Assembly (NCBI RefSeq): GCF_001571775.1
Contig: NZ_LRVM01000001.1
Location: 62,001 to 126,000, forward strand
Origin: Anaerotignum neopropionicum
GTDB lineage: Bacteria > Bacillota > Clostridia > Lachnospirales > Anaerotignaceae
Reading direction: 5' to 3'
DNA length: 64,000 nucleotides
Part shown: in pieces, positions 35,504-44,108 of the stretch
How positions within the stretch are numbered: the first letter of the stretch is position 1
Layout of the letters: every line of letters starts with the position of its first letter
The notes under the pieces: model-generated
What the model was told of the DNA's origin: nothing
The model's database searches: none
What the model saw: the letters and a program-made list of their open reading frames with translations, nothing else
Translations under genes and position numbers: made by a program

Positions 35504-35532
35504 AGTATTTTATAAGTTCTTCTGTCTGTCAA
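35504..35532 (-). promoter_or_regulatory. Promoter of cstA
   Basis: TTGACA (35527-35532, minus strand), a 17-base spacer and AATACT (35504-35509). Confidence 0.45.
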
Positions 35533-35539
35533 GACAGGG

Positions 35540-35573
35540 CTTATGCCGTCTGATTTCCCAGACGGCATAAGCT
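35540..35573. promoter_or_regulatory. Inverted repeat just upstream of the cstA promoter
   Basis: CTTATGCCGTCTG and CAGACGGCATAAG form a perfect 13-bp inverted repeat around ATTTCC, beginning about 8 bases upstream of the -35 box. It could be an activator site or a leftover terminator. The rest of the gap (35574-35890) is AT-rich without recognised features. Confidence 0.45.
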
Positions 35574-35894
35574 GCATATTCCTTTGAATATGTTGATAGA
35601 AAAAGAATAGCGTATTTTTTCTTTTTTGTACCGATTTTTAGTGTCACTGGTTAAAATCAGCGCATAAAACGCAAAAATGCCTGTGCAAAATGCATCTATA
35701 TTTAATCTGTTTTTAATATAAACAAAGAAAGTCGTATAGAAATACCGTTTTTTTCTTGTTTTTTTACATCTTTTTACCTTTTGTATTTTTCCCTACTCTT
35801 TTACAAACGCTTTAATTTGCTTGTTTTTTAATCTTTGGGAAATTACAGCAAAAACCGTGTGATATTCCGCCTTTCCCTCTCATATGCAAGGAAC

Positions 35895-35937
35895 AAAAAA
35901 AGAGCCTTTCCCTTTTCAAGGATGCAAGCTCTTTTTG
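35895..35937 (-). terminator. Terminator of the two-component operon
   Basis: AAAAAGAGC pairs with GCTCTTTTT, with an inner CCTT/AAGG helix, and a T-run follows on the minus strand. Confidence 0.65.
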
Positions 35938-35942
35938 ATAAG

Positions 35943-36683
35943 CTACATACTAAATAGCTGCTTTAGCTCTTTGATCTGATTTCGTCCCACGGTTAAAATT
36001 TCTTTCTCATAGCCCTGCATTTTTACACAAGTAGTATTATTAAACCAAGGGTAAATTTCCACCACATATTTTAAATTGATCAAGTAGCTTTTGTGGATAC
36101 GGAAAAAACCGTTTTCCTTTAGCCGTTCTTCAAAAGAATTCATGGCACAAGCCGCCGTATAGGATTTTCCCTTGACGTGCACAATGCAAGCACGGTTTCC
36201 CGTTTCAATATATACAATGTCTGAAATATCAACCAAAATCATCTTTTTATCGGAATTAATTGAAATTTTAGAAATTGTGGTTTTCTCTTCTTCCTTCCCC
36301 GTTTCCCTCATATAGCTGTGCTTGCTTTGTTTTTTCATATACCGCTGCAGGGTTTGTTCAATTCTTTTGGAATCAAAGGGCTTTAAAATATAGTTCAGGG
36401 CGTCAATGTCAAAGGCTTTTTCCGCATAACTATTGTATGCCGTTGCAAAAACAATTTCCACGTTGGGTTGGGCTTTTTTTGCCATGGCGGCTAAGGTTGT
36501 CCCATCCATATCCCCCAAATTAATGTCCATGAAAATCAGATCAAAATCCTCTTTCAAAAACATTTCCATTGCTTCTTCCCCACAGCTTGCCTCCATAACC
36601 TCTGCGTCTGCAAAGGCTTCGCAAATCAAGTGCCGTAATTCGCTTCTTGACGGCCTTTCGTCATCCACTATTGCTATTTTCAT
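35943..36683 (-). CDS. LytTR-type response regulator
   Basis: 246 residues. The receiver domain (1-120) has the acidic pocket IVDDE, the phosphorylation Asp in FDLIFMDINLGDMDG, Thr/Ala in FATAYN and Lys in LKPFD. The C-terminal LytTR DNA-binding domain (about 140-246) has the typical IVYIETGNRACIVHVKG, FFRIHKSYLINLKYV and VGRNQIKELKQLF. It is the YehT/BtsR/LytR class. It overlaps the 3' end of the sensor kinase gene by 23 bases, so both are translated together. The likely target is cstA, directly downstream. Confidence 0.92.
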   Translation of the reverse strand: MKIAIVDDERPSRSELRHLICEAFADAEVMEASCGEEAMEMFLKEDFDLIFMDINLGDMDGTTLAAMAKKAQPNVEIVFATAYNSYAEKAFDIDALNYILKPFDSKRIEQTLQRYMKKQSKHSYMRETGKEEEKTTISKISINSDKKMILVDISDIVYIETGNRACIVHVKGKSYTAACAMNSFEERLKENGFFRIHKSYLINLKYVVEIYPWFNNTTCVKMQGYEKEILTVGRNQIKELKQLFSM

Positions 36684-38379
36684 CACCTTCCGCCCCCTTG
36701 TCCATTGGAATTCTTATGATGATTTCTGTCCCCGATGGGGCTGATTTAATGTCCAAGCCATATTTTTGCCCATAAATGCTTCGCAGTCTTTTGTCCACGT
36801 TGGAAAGCCCCACCTTTGAACTGTCCAGTGTGTCATGATGCAGTGCATCTATAATATCCTGAGGGATTCCTTGCCCCGAATCCTTTACCGAAATTGTCAC
36901 CAAATCCTCCGTTTGCTGTACCTTAATCTCCACCGTGCCTGCGCTTCGCTTCATTGCCCCGTGCTTTACCGCGTTTTCCACAATGGGCTGCAAAATAAAG
37001 CTTGGCACCTGACAATTTAAATCTCTGGGAACGTCCATAATCAGCGTCAATCTATCATCAAACCTAGCTTTTTCCAGCTGCAAATAGGAATCCACATGGG
37101 AAAATTCATCATAAATATCAATCATATATTGATTTGTGTTGAGGATATTTCGAAAATAAGTGCTTAATACAATCAGTAATTCCCTTGCCTTGTCCGGCTT
37201 TTCACGACAAAAGGCTGTGATGGTATTTAATGCATTAAACAAGAAATGGGGATTGATTTGAGATTGCAAAGCTTTAAATTCCGCCTTTTGCAGCAGCTCC
37301 CGCTGTTTTTGAGCTTCCACCAGCTCCAACTGGGTAGAGAAAAGCTTGGACAACCCGTCCACAAAATCCTTATCCGTTTGAATAGAAATTTTGAATTTCT
37401 TAGTAAACACCAAAATAACCCCAACCACATTACCCTTGCTGTGAAGGGGCGCCCCAACAATGGTAAATTTTTTTAAATGCTCGTAAAAAACATCCTTTTC
37501 CTCAGCTGCTTCCGCAACCTTTAGGGCATCCTCGGCAATTACCTCACGAACAATTTCCGGCAGCCCTCCTTCTTGATATTCCGCCTTCAGGGATACCTCC
37601 TCACATTGATAGCTGAGGATTCTCTCCCGATCCGTAATCACAACGCCCCCATCTCTGGAGTTCTCCAAGATCATTTTTGTAACCCTGTCCATATTTTCCT
37701 TATTATATATACCTTTGCGTAAAAAAGGCAGACATTGCTCGGAAATATCAAAAGCCAATTTAATCCTTTTTGCGGATTCATTATCCTGTTCAATGAAGAT
37801 GGAATTAAAAACAGAAATAAAAATAACCATCCCTAAGGAATTAAAAAGAATCATGGGAAAGGCAATAATTTTCACCGTTGCCAAGGCAGCCCAATAGGGC
37901 TTTGCAACCAGCAAAATAATGATCATCTGGAAAATCTCCGCCAAGGCGGCAATTAGAAAAATATCCCGCATTTTCCAACTGTTCCTTTTTAAATATTTTG
38001 ATGCCAATACCCCCATAATACCTTCCACAAAGGTGGAAATGGCACAGGCAGCAGCAGTAAAGCCACCCACATCAAAAAAATAACGGTGCAAACCACCGAT
38101 GATTGCCGCACCAATACCAACAATGGGCCCGCCAATAATCCCCCCGGACATTACCCCAATCACGCGGGTATTCACAATTGCGCCGTTAACATTAATTCCT
38201 GTATAGGTGGATAATATGCTGATCAGCCCAAAAATTACTGCCAAGGCAATATTGGATTTTAGGTCTGTTTTATAGGAAAACATAAATTGCTTCACAAACG
38301 TTGTTTTTGTCAAAAGCTGCGCTATAATAACCAGCATGGATAAATTTAAAATTAAATTTTTGAAAATATCAATCGTCAT
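36661..38379 (-). CDS. LytS-type sensor histidine kinase (5TM-LYT, GAF-like, HisKA-like, HATPase)
   Basis: 572 residues. The first 200 residues contain about six hydrophobic helices with the 5TM-5TMR_LYT hallmarks GIMGG-like VMSGGIIGGPIVGIGAAIIGGLHRY. A GAF-like domain (about 225-355) follows. The histidine kinase core contains LQSQINPHFLFNALNTI with the phospho-acceptor His, then N-box QPIVENAVKHG and G-box DSGQGIP. This is the LytS/BtsS/YpdA family; members sense pyruvate or membrane state. ATG 38379 has GAGGT upstream. It overlaps the regulator gene. Together with CstA it probably forms a pyruvate-uptake circuit. Confidence 0.93.
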   Translation of the reverse strand: MTIDIFKNLILNLSMLVIIAQLLTKTTFVKQFMFSYKTDLKSNIALAVIFGLISILSTYTGINVNGAIVNTRVIGVMSGGIIGGPIVGIGAAIIGGLHRYFFDVGGFTAAACAISTFVEGIMGVLASKYLKRNSWKMRDIFLIAALAEIFQMIIILLVAKPYWAALATVKIIAFPMILFNSLGMVIFISVFNSIFIEQDNESAKRIKLAFDISEQCLPFLRKGIYNKENMDRVTKMILENSRDGGVVITDRERILSYQCEEVSLKAEYQEGGLPEIVREVIAEDALKVAEAAEEKDVFYEHLKKFTIVGAPLHSKGNVVGVILVFTKKFKISIQTDKDFVDGLSKLFSTQLELVEAQKQRELLQKAEFKALQSQINPHFLFNALNTITAFCREKPDKARELLIVLSTYFRNILNTNQYMIDIYDEFSHVDSYLQLEKARFDDRLTLIMDVPRDLNCQVPSFILQPIVENAVKHGAMKRSAGTVEIKVQQTEDLVTISVKDSGQGIPQDIIDALHHDTLDSSKVGLSNVDKRLRSIYGQKYGLDIKSAPSGTEIIIRIPMDKGAEGDENSNSG

Positions 38380-38413
38380 ATTTCTACCTCAATTTCCCCT
38401 ATTTTCTGCTATT

Positions 38414-38442
38414 AGAATACTACAACCCATCAAAGAGGTCAA
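38414..38442 (-). promoter_or_regulatory. Promoter of the LytS/LytR-type operon
   Basis: TTGACC (38437-38442, minus strand), a 17-base spacer and TATTCT (38414-38419), 35 bases before the kinase start. Confidence 0.6.
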
Positions 38443-38592
38443 CCTAAGGGATATTGATTTTTTTACATTTCCATAAATTCACTGGAGAAAATAAGTTTAT
38501 TCCCGCTATTTGCAAAAAATGCAAAAATTTATTTATGCCTTTTGTATTCGTTATGCGCCCATACACCCATGTTTTTGTGCTTTGGATATCCG

Positions 38593-38621
38593 TTGCTATT
38601 TCTTTTTTTCCATGCTATACT
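38593..38621 (+). promoter_or_regulatory. Promoter of the AI-2E family gene
   Basis: TTGCTA (38593-38598), a 17-base spacer and TATACT (38616-38621) preceded by TGC (extended -10). The flanking gap (38443-38756) contains no other feature that I recognise. Confidence 0.6.
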
Positions 38622-38756
38622 ATTCCAAATTATTTTATTTTTAAAAAGATAATATCCGTTTCTTTGGGCAGCTCCTTAGATAAAATATTTTTTTCTAACG
38701 CTGGAAAAATGAAGGGCTGTAAAATTCCGTAAACTACAGAAAGTAGGTGCTGCTGC

Positions 38757-39920
38757 TTGGAGCTTGATCGAAAAAATATTCGTAAAATAAGGGGACTCAT
38801 TGTTTTTACAATACTCCTCCTTATCGGGCTTTACCGCTTCGAGATGATATTAAACGCCATTGGTTTTATTCTTGATATTTTATTTCCCCTGTTCTTAGGC
38901 TGTGCTATTGCTTTCATTCTAAGCGTTCCCATGGAACATATCCGAAAATTGCTTTTTGGGAAAGCGTTGGCCCAGACAACGGAGAAAAAGGTTCAGCCTT
39001 TGAAAAAACTGGCGAACTCCGTAAGCCTGCTGTTATCTATCCTTTTGGTGCTTGCTCTGCTGTATTTTGTAATGGCTATGGTGCTGCCTCAATTGACTGC
39101 TACGGTGACGGATTTAACCCAGTCCCTACCCAAAAAGATTCCTCTTTTGGTGGAACAGCTAAAGGGCTTTCTTGCCGCCTATCCCAATACCCTATCTTGG
39201 CTGGAAAACATTCAAATCGACTGGCAACAGCTCATAAAAGACATGGCGGACTTTTTCAAATCAGGTGCGACCTCCTTCTTCGGTTCCACTCTCGGTATTG
39301 CCAAAGGAATTTTAAGCGCATTTGCCACCTTCTTGATTGGCTTTGTTTTTGCCTGCTATATTCTTTTGCAAAAAGAGGCACTGGGCAGACAAAGCCGCAA
39401 ACTGCTTTTTGCTTTTTTATCCGAAAAGCATGCTGAGCAAATAGTTGAAATTTGCGGCTTAACCCATAAAATTTTTGCAAACTTTCTCACAGGGCAATGC
39501 TTGGAGGCAGTAATTTTAGGCACCATGTTTTTCCTTTCCATGACTATTTTTCGTTTCCCCTATGCGCTGTTGGTGGGGGTACTCATTGCCTTTACCGCTT
39601 TGATTCCCATTTTTGGCGCTTTTGTGGGCTGCTTGATTGGTACCTTTTTGATTTTAACGGTAAACCCCACCCAAGCCCTTACTTTTATTATCCTCTTTCT
39701 GATTTTGCAGCAAATAGAGGGTAATCTGATTTACCCCCGGGTGGTGGGCGGCTCTGTAGGTTTACCCTCCATATGGGTTTTGGCGGCGGTAACTGTTGGC
39801 GGCAGCCTATTTGGCATCATTGGTATGCTTGTATTTATTCCGATTGTTTCTGTAATTTACACCCTGCTTCGAGAAACAACCAATTATCGATTAAAGGAAA
39901 AACATTTAAACGTAGAATAG
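38757..39920 (+). CDS. AI-2E family transporter (UPF0118)
   Basis: 387 residues, about seven to eight hydrophobic helices. The AI-2E/PerM layout is seen: N-terminal helix pair with LFPLFLGCAIAFILSVPMEHI, an extracellular-type amphipathic region (about 115-180), and the conserved C-terminal block LVGVLIAFTALIPIFGAFVGCLIG followed by QQIEGNLIYPRVVGGSVGLPSIWVL. Family members have been linked to autoinducer-2 export, Na+/H+ antiport or polyisoprenoid-related export; the role here is unknown. The start is TTG 38757, with AGTAGGTG upstream, so start confidence is moderate. Terminated by a very strong hairpin. Confidence 0.9.
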   Translation: MELDRKNIRKIRGLIVFTILLLIGLYRFEMILNAIGFILDILFPLFLGCAIAFILSVPMEHIRKLLFGKALAQTTEKKVQPLKKLANSVSLLLSILLVLALLYFVMAMVLPQLTATVTDLTQSLPKKIPLLVEQLKGFLAAYPNTLSWLENIQIDWQQLIKDMADFFKSGATSFFGSTLGIAKGILSAFATFLIGFVFACYILLQKEALGRQSRKLLFAFLSEKHAEQIVEICGLTHKIFANFLTGQCLEAVILGTMFFLSMTIFRFPYALLVGVLIAFTALIPIFGAFVGCLIGTFLILTVNPTQALTFIILFLILQQIEGNLIYPRVVGGSVGLPSIWVLAAVTVGGSLFGIIGMLVFIPIVSVIYTLLRETTNYRLKEKHLNVE

Positions 39921-39940
39921 CCCCTTTCCTTTTCAAAAGA

Positions 39941-39999
39941 ACCCCCCATTGCAGGAGTTACAAGCTTTGCCTTGTAACTCCTGCAATGGGGGGTTTGTT
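39941..39999 (+). terminator. 24-bp perfect hairpin terminator
   Basis: Bases 39941-39964 and 39971-39994 are exact inverse complements, with loop CTTTGC, followed by TTTG. It resembles the hairpin at 55844 in sequence (CATTGCA..A.TTACAAG arm). Confidence 0.8.
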
Positions 40000-40065
40000 G
40001 TTTAAAATGTCTTTCTATCCTAAAACAAAGCTTTCTAACTTTCAGCATCTAAATCGTCAAGAAAT

Positions 40066-40872
40066 TTATTTTGGTTCCGCCTTTTCCACATCCTCTAAGT
40101 ACTTGCATATTGCCTGATAATAAGCCTGTGCTGCCCTTGCGCACCCCTCGTCTGTGCCAAATTCCGCCACATCCTCTTGATTGGTCACAAAGCATTGCTC
40201 CACCAGCACTGTAGGGCAGGCCATGTTTTTTAACATTCCAAAGGTGTCATAATCATAAATTTGGGTATCCGTAGAATCCAACAGCAGCTTTGAGGTGTTC
40301 CCCTCTTCATCAGCGACATAATAGCCAAACCGAACGCCATCCGTTCCCCGCAGTCTTGCCCCTGCCCCTTCCATTTCTTTCGCTATGTATTGGGCCAAAA
40401 CCAGGCTTTTCTCATAGTTTGGTTTGCCCGGCGGAGAAGGATAGCATTCAAAGCCAAAGGCTGATGCATCCTCGCCGGAATTTGCATGAATGGAGAGCAC
40501 CAGATTCGGCTTAACCCTTTGAAACAATTTGTTTCTATCGGTAATGCTTTTATCCTCCCCCTCGTCACGGGAGAGCACAACCCGAAAACGTCCATCTGCC
40601 TGCAAAAGCTCTGCCAATTTTGCCGTTGTGTGCTCCGTTAAATCCACTTCCTGAATTACCCCAACAGCACCCACATCAATACCTCCGTGGCCGGCATCCA
40701 GCCCAATCACATAGGGCTTGCTGTAGCGAAAATATATTTGAAACCCCACGTATCCCAATGCAAAAAGAAGCACCGCTAATATCAGCTTTTTCAATATTCC
40801 GCCTTTTCTATGTCTGTGCCGTTTTTTTTGCTTTCTTTGCGGCTGATATTCCCGCCAATTTTTGCCCTTCAT
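40066..40872 (-). CDS. N-acetylmuramoyl-L-alanine amidase (CwlD-like, Amidase_3)
   Basis: 268 residues. A basic N-terminus (1-25) precedes one transmembrane or signal-anchor helix (about 28-46), and the catalytic domain lies outside the membrane. Zinc ligands and catalytic residues are visible: GLDAGHGG (His), the Glu in EVDLTEH, the His in LSIHANSG and the catalytic Glu in TVLVEQCFVTN. It cuts the bond between N-acetylmuramic acid and the peptide stem. In spore formers CwlD-type amidases make the muramic lactam of spore cortex, which fits the size and single anchor, but vegetative wall turnover is possible. GGGAG lies about 9 bases before the ATG. Confidence 0.9.
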   Translation of the reverse strand: MKGKNWREYQPQRKQKKRHRHRKGGILKKLILAVLLFALGYVGFQIYFRYSKPYVIGLDAGHGGIDVGAVGVIQEVDLTEHTTAKLAELLQADGRFRVVLSRDEGEDKSITDRNKLFQRVKPNLVLSIHANSGEDASAFGFECYPSPPGKPNYEKSLVLAQYIAKEMEGAGARLRGTDGVRFGYYVADEEGNTSKLLLDSTDTQIYDYDTFGMLKNMACPTVLVEQCFVTNQEDVAEFGTDEGCARAAQAYYQAICKYLEDVEKAEPK

Positions 40873-40995
40873 GCTCTGTCACTCCCAATTTCCATTGCCT
40901 GCACCAAAACGGACAACGGCTGATAGCCTCTTAGACTAAGATAATATAATCTGCTTCAAAAGTACCCCCCATTTTTTTGTCGGCATACCTTCGGG

Positions 40996-41679
40996 TTAAA
41001 ACGTAAATTTCTGATTTTCCTTCGTAATATTGTGAATTTTATCTCCATAGGGCTTTTCCTTTAACATCTCACAAACGTCAAACCTTCCCCAAAAATGCAT
41101 AGGAAATACAGCCGCCGCTCCAACCTCCTGCATAAAATAATCCGTTGCCCAGCAATATTTATCCTCTAGGCGCAAATCCGCCGGAACAAATGCCACATCA
41201 ATCTGTCTGCCCTTTATTTGCTGAATCTCCTCTTGATAACTCTTGGCAATCTCGTCGTTAAATTCTTTGCTTTCCCCATTCCAATGCCACCAATTCAAAT
41301 CCCCGGCATGATAAATCATTTTATCATCCGCTTCCACCACAAACGCAACGCCTTCGTCGTTGGAAAGCAAGGTTTCAATCTCCATCCCTCGAAATTGATA
41401 GACTTCATGAGGCTTCACATACAAAACCTCCCCCTGAAAATCAGAGGAAAGCCTTGTTTCATCCGAAACAACATAGGACACCCTCTCTGCCCAGTCCAAT
41501 ATTCTTGCGTCAAAATGGTCATTATGATTGTGGGATACAAAAAAAACAATGTCCTTTCCTATGAAATGTTGAGGGTTAAAAAAATCAAAACGACCACCCT
41601 GGGAATAATAATCAAATACAAGCACCTTGTTTTCTGTTTCCACTAAAAAACCGCTGTGATTCAAGTAAATTACGTTCAT
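40996..41679 (-). CDS. MBL-fold metallo-hydrolase (UlaG-like)
   Basis: 227 residues. It has the metallo-beta-lactamase motif SHNHNDHFD (HxHxDH), the later AGDLNWWHW acid, and a final His in FPMHFWGR. The overall pattern resembles UlaG-type lactonases, and the 'Asn-His-Ser-Gly-Phe' opening (YLNHSGFLVE) is common in that group. The substrate is unknown. GGGAGG precedes the ATG at 41679. It is a single gene between the amidase and the SRAP gene on the same strand. Confidence 0.9.
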   Translation of the reverse strand: MNVIYLNHSGFLVETENKVLVFDYYSQGGRFDFFNPQHFIGKDIVFFVSHNHNDHFDARILDWAERVSYVVSDETRLSSDFQGEVLYVKPHEVYQFRGMEIETLLSNDEGVAFVVEADDKMIYHAGDLNWWHWNGESKEFNDEIAKSYQEEIQQIKGRQIDVAFVPADLRLEDKYCWATDYFMQEVGAAAVFPMHFWGRFDVCEMLKEKPYGDKIHNITKENQKFTF

Positions 41680-41829
41680 AAAAGCCCTCCCTCATATTCA
41701 TGTATATTATTAAAAAAAATAAAAATTATTATTTCAAGAAATTCTAGTTTCGTCCTATAATATCAATCATTTGCACAAGCTCTCTCATATTAATATTGTA
41801 GCACATTTTTTTCTGTTTTTTGTCCTCGT

Positions 41830-41860
41830 AAAAAAGACTTAAGATTTTCTCAAGTCTTTA
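41830..41860 (-). terminator. Terminator of the SRAP-carbonic anhydrase operon
   Basis: AAAGACTTGAG pairs with CTTAAGTCTTT on the minus strand and a T-run follows. Confidence 0.8.
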
Positions 41861-42433
41861 CTAGTATTCCACAATTTCCTTTTTTAACGCACCAATACCT
41901 TGGGACAACAAAAATTGGGAAGCCGAGGTATCATAAAGCCATGGTCTTAGCTCCTTTTCACCTAAAATTAAGGGCATACGATGATGCACCTCGTCCACGG
42001 TTTTGCTGCTGTGGGTAGTTAAAATCACAATTTCCGCCCCATTTTGATGCGTTCGATATAAAGCCGCAAAGTAGAGTAATTCTTTCTCTTTTTGAGAAAA
42101 CGCAAAACAATGCCGCTCTTTATCCCATTCAAAAAAGCTATGGGCAGGAACAATACATCTGCCATTTTGAAAACAGCCTCGAAACAACCCCTTCGTCAAC
42201 GCCGTTTCCTGCCTTGCATTATAAACCAGCCCTTTCCCCTGCACTTGAAAGCCCCAACGACCTACGGATGCAGTGGTTGTCCCTTCTGGGGAAACCAAAA
42301 GATAGGGGATCGAGTTAGCGGGACGGGCGATTTGAGGCAACGCAGCATTGGGGGATTTTCTGCGAATTTCCGCCATAATTTTTTGCACCGCCTTGCTGTT
42401 TTCCTCCTGCCGCCACAAAAACTGCCTGCACAT
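41861..42433 (-). CDS. SOS response-associated peptidase (SRAP/YedK, HMCES homologue)
   Basis: 190 residues. SRAP proteins form a thiazolidine crosslink with abasic sites in single-stranded DNA through the N-terminal cysteine exposed after Met removal. The start is therefore fixed at ATG 42433, giving M-C2-R-Q-F; the longer frame (42445) would bury the cysteine. GAGG lies 6-7 bases upstream. Other catalytic residues are visible: Asn in VYNARQET, Glu in SFFEWDK, and His in VHHRMPLIL. The usual CGR at the N-terminus is CRQ here. It overlaps the stop of the carbonic anhydrase gene at 42435 and is the last gene of a three-gene operon. Confidence 0.92.
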   Translation of the reverse strand: MCRQFLWRQEENSKAVQKIMAEIRRKSPNAALPQIARPANSIPYLLVSPEGTTTASVGRWGFQVQGKGLVYNARQETALTKGLFRGCFQNGRCIVPAHSFFEWDKERHCFAFSQKEKELLYFAALYRTHQNGAEIVILTTHSSKTVDEVHHRMPLILGEKELRPWLYDTSASQFLLSQGIGALKKEIVEY

Positions 42434-42434
42434 A

Positions 42435-42983
42435 TTAAACCTCACGCACCTCGCCTGTTTCCGGATTCATAACAAAACCATAAACCTCCACACCGTTATA
42501 AATCAGCGGATGAGTCTGAATCATTTCCACGGTTTTCTCCACTGTCTGGCTAACATCGCCAAATCCTGTGAGCCATTCCACAGGATTGCGGTGGTTTCTC
42601 TCCGCTTCCGCCAGCGCCTCTTGGGTAATTCCCTTTGCCTTCATTTTCTCAACAATATTTAACCCATCCAAAATTTGAACACCACAGTCATCATGACCGA
42701 TGACCAAAACCGTATCCACACCCAATTCATAGATTGCAATCAAAAAACTGAAAATCACACTTCCATAGGGATGGCTGATTTGCGCCCCTGCATTTTTTAT
42801 CATTTTCACATCACCATTTTTAAAGCCCAATGCCGCCGGCAAAAGCTCCGTCATTCTAGTATCCATACAGGACAAAATAGCAATTTTCCGGTCGGGATAT
42901 TTGGACGTTGCATACTTTGAGTAAAGCTCGTTCTCCACAAACACCCGGTTATATTCCAGCATTTTCCTCACGCGTTCATTCAT
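42435..42983 (-). CDS. Beta-class carbonic anhydrase
   Basis: 182 residues. Zinc ligands and the gating pair are clear: Cys39 and Asp41 in LSCMDTRM, Arg43, then His97 and Cys100 in IGHDDCGV. It interconverts CO2 and bicarbonate, likely supplying carboxylation reactions in the anaerobe. The compact length and 'SCMDTRM-TELLP' motif place it in the clade found in many Firmicutes. ATG 42983 with GAGGAGA upstream is chosen; the longer frame to 43055 overlaps the upstream membrane protein gene. It overlaps that gene by 4 bases. Confidence 0.93.
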   Translation of the reverse strand: MNERVRKMLEYNRVFVENELYSKYATSKYPDRKIAILSCMDTRMTELLPAALGFKNGDVKMIKNAGAQISHPYGSVIFSFLIAIYELGVDTVLVIGHDDCGVQILDGLNIVEKMKAKGITQEALAEAERNHRNPVEWLTGFGDVSQTVEKTVEMIQTHPLIYNGVEVYGFVMNPETGEVREV

Positions 42984-43192
42984 AGCTTGTTCTCCTCTTT
43001 TTTCCTTCTGTGCTGTTTGGCCTGCTTCATGACGGTATAAATCAGCAAAAACCATAATACAATTAACCCCAATGCAACAGGAATAATGTTTTTTATTAAA
43101 CTATTCGCAGAAAAAAAATGTATCCATAAAAAAAGCCCTGCAGCAACAATCAAAAAATATGCACCCATCACAATTTGCATATACCCCTTCAC
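42980..43192 (-). CDS. Small two-helix membrane protein, function unknown
   Basis: 70 residues. Two hydrophobic helices (about 8-28 and 34-54) are joined by a short loop, with a strongly basic C-terminal tail (KQAKQHRRKKEENK) expected in the cytoplasm. The start is either GTG 43192 or ATG 43180 (AAGGGG upstream). It overlaps the carbonic anhydrase gene by 4 bases, so the pair is translationally coupled, but a functional link is unproven. Confidence 0.65.
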   Translation of the reverse strand: MKGYMQIVMGAYFLIVAAGLFLWIHFFSANSLIKNIIPVALGLIVLWFLLIYTVMKQAKQHRRKKEENKL

Positions 43193-43683
43193 TTTTTTGC
43201 GCCTCTCTCTTTCAAAGTGTTTTTTTTGCAGAAAAAGACTCTAAAAAGAGCCTTCCTAAAATTCCTTTAAACCATTGAATTATTTAACAATTGTAAAAAT
43301 CCATTATAAATTTAACTTATTATAACATAATAATCAGTATTCTGTAAAGTTGATTGTTTCTTGATAAAAGAAGGAAAGCCTCCTTCTAATACCCTTGGAA
43401 CAGTATCCCGCCAAGCTATTTAGAAACACAAATTTCTTTTTTTTGCGTCCCACGTTCTAACAACTCGAAAAAAATACCCTCTTAAAATTATAGAGGGTTC
43501 TAAAAAAACCATCGTCCTATCCATTTCAAGGATAGTATAACTACCTACAACAGGCTTCCAAAACTCCAACCACTCACTTGCGTTTCCGGATGAAAGATTG
43601 ATTCAGTTTAATACTTAATTTACAAACTTTGTTTCACATACCCCACCATAAATTTTAAGGCATACAAACCACATGAGAATACG
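43193..43683. other. Gene-free AT-rich stretch left of the islet
   Basis: No open reading frame with a plausible start was found. ACCCTC...GAGGGT (43476-43498) is a hairpin whose minus-strand product is followed by seven T, so it can act as a terminator for minus-strand transcripts coming from the islet. Several A/T tracts, and TATTCTG/TTGATT elements near 43340-43360, might hold promoters. Confidence 0.5.
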
Positions 43684-43723
43684 TTTGCACAGGGTGTGGA
43701 CAATGTCCACACCCTGTGCAAAA
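43684..43723. repeat. 18-bp perfect palindrome of the GGGTGTCGAC family
   Basis: TTTGCACAGGGTGTGGAC-AAT-GTCCACACCCTGTGCAAA is a perfect inverted repeat. The core GGGTGTGGAC is a variant of the palindrome found at 16611 and other sites. Confidence 0.75.
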
Positions 43724-43800
43724 ACTTGGTTCCTTCAAGCTTTTTTCAACGATACAGAATACAAATAGATGCATTGCTGCACACAAAAGGTCTTATCCCT

Positions 43801-43919
43801 TATCTTGGTCTGTTGTTCCCAACAGCATCCTGCCACATTTATTACAACAGGATAAGTCGCCCTATCCTTTCATTTCGTCTTGCTCCGGATGAGTTTTGCA
43901 ACGCCTTCCCTGTTTCCAC
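43801..43919 (-). pseudogene. Degenerate fragment of RNase P RNA (rnpB)
   Basis: These 119 bases align without gaps to 46040-46158 inside the intact rnpB gene, with about 84% identity by eye. The same orientation is kept. They correspond to RNA positions of about 170-290; the 5' half and the last 40 bases are not recognisable around it, so no functional RNase P RNA can be made. The differences are scattered, as in a decaying duplicate or a fragment of foreign origin. Confidence 0.8.
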
Positions 43920-43924
43920 GCTCC

Positions 43925-44108
43925 GGCAATAAACGCAATACAATACCGGAAAACATCTTCATACCTACCATAAAATTTAGCAAAGGTATCTACGAACCAT
44001 TGGCTATTGACTACCTATCTTCTTTATTTTTTCTGTTTACTGATTCATAATAGCATAATGCGCAACGAACAAAGGAAACTAAGCCTTATAAGGTCTTTGA
44101 ATCCAATT
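43925..44108. other. Gene-free spacer after the unknown protein
   Basis: An AT-rich spacer between the rnpB fragment and the end of the 195-residue protein gene. AAGCCTTATAAGGTCTT near 44083-44099 contains a short palindrome (CCTTATAAGG). No gene seen. Confidence 0.4.

Noticed and set aside
43696-43932. 78-residue frame across the rnpB-like fragment
   Set aside because: The sequence is explained by RNase P RNA similarity on the other strand; no ribosome binding site.
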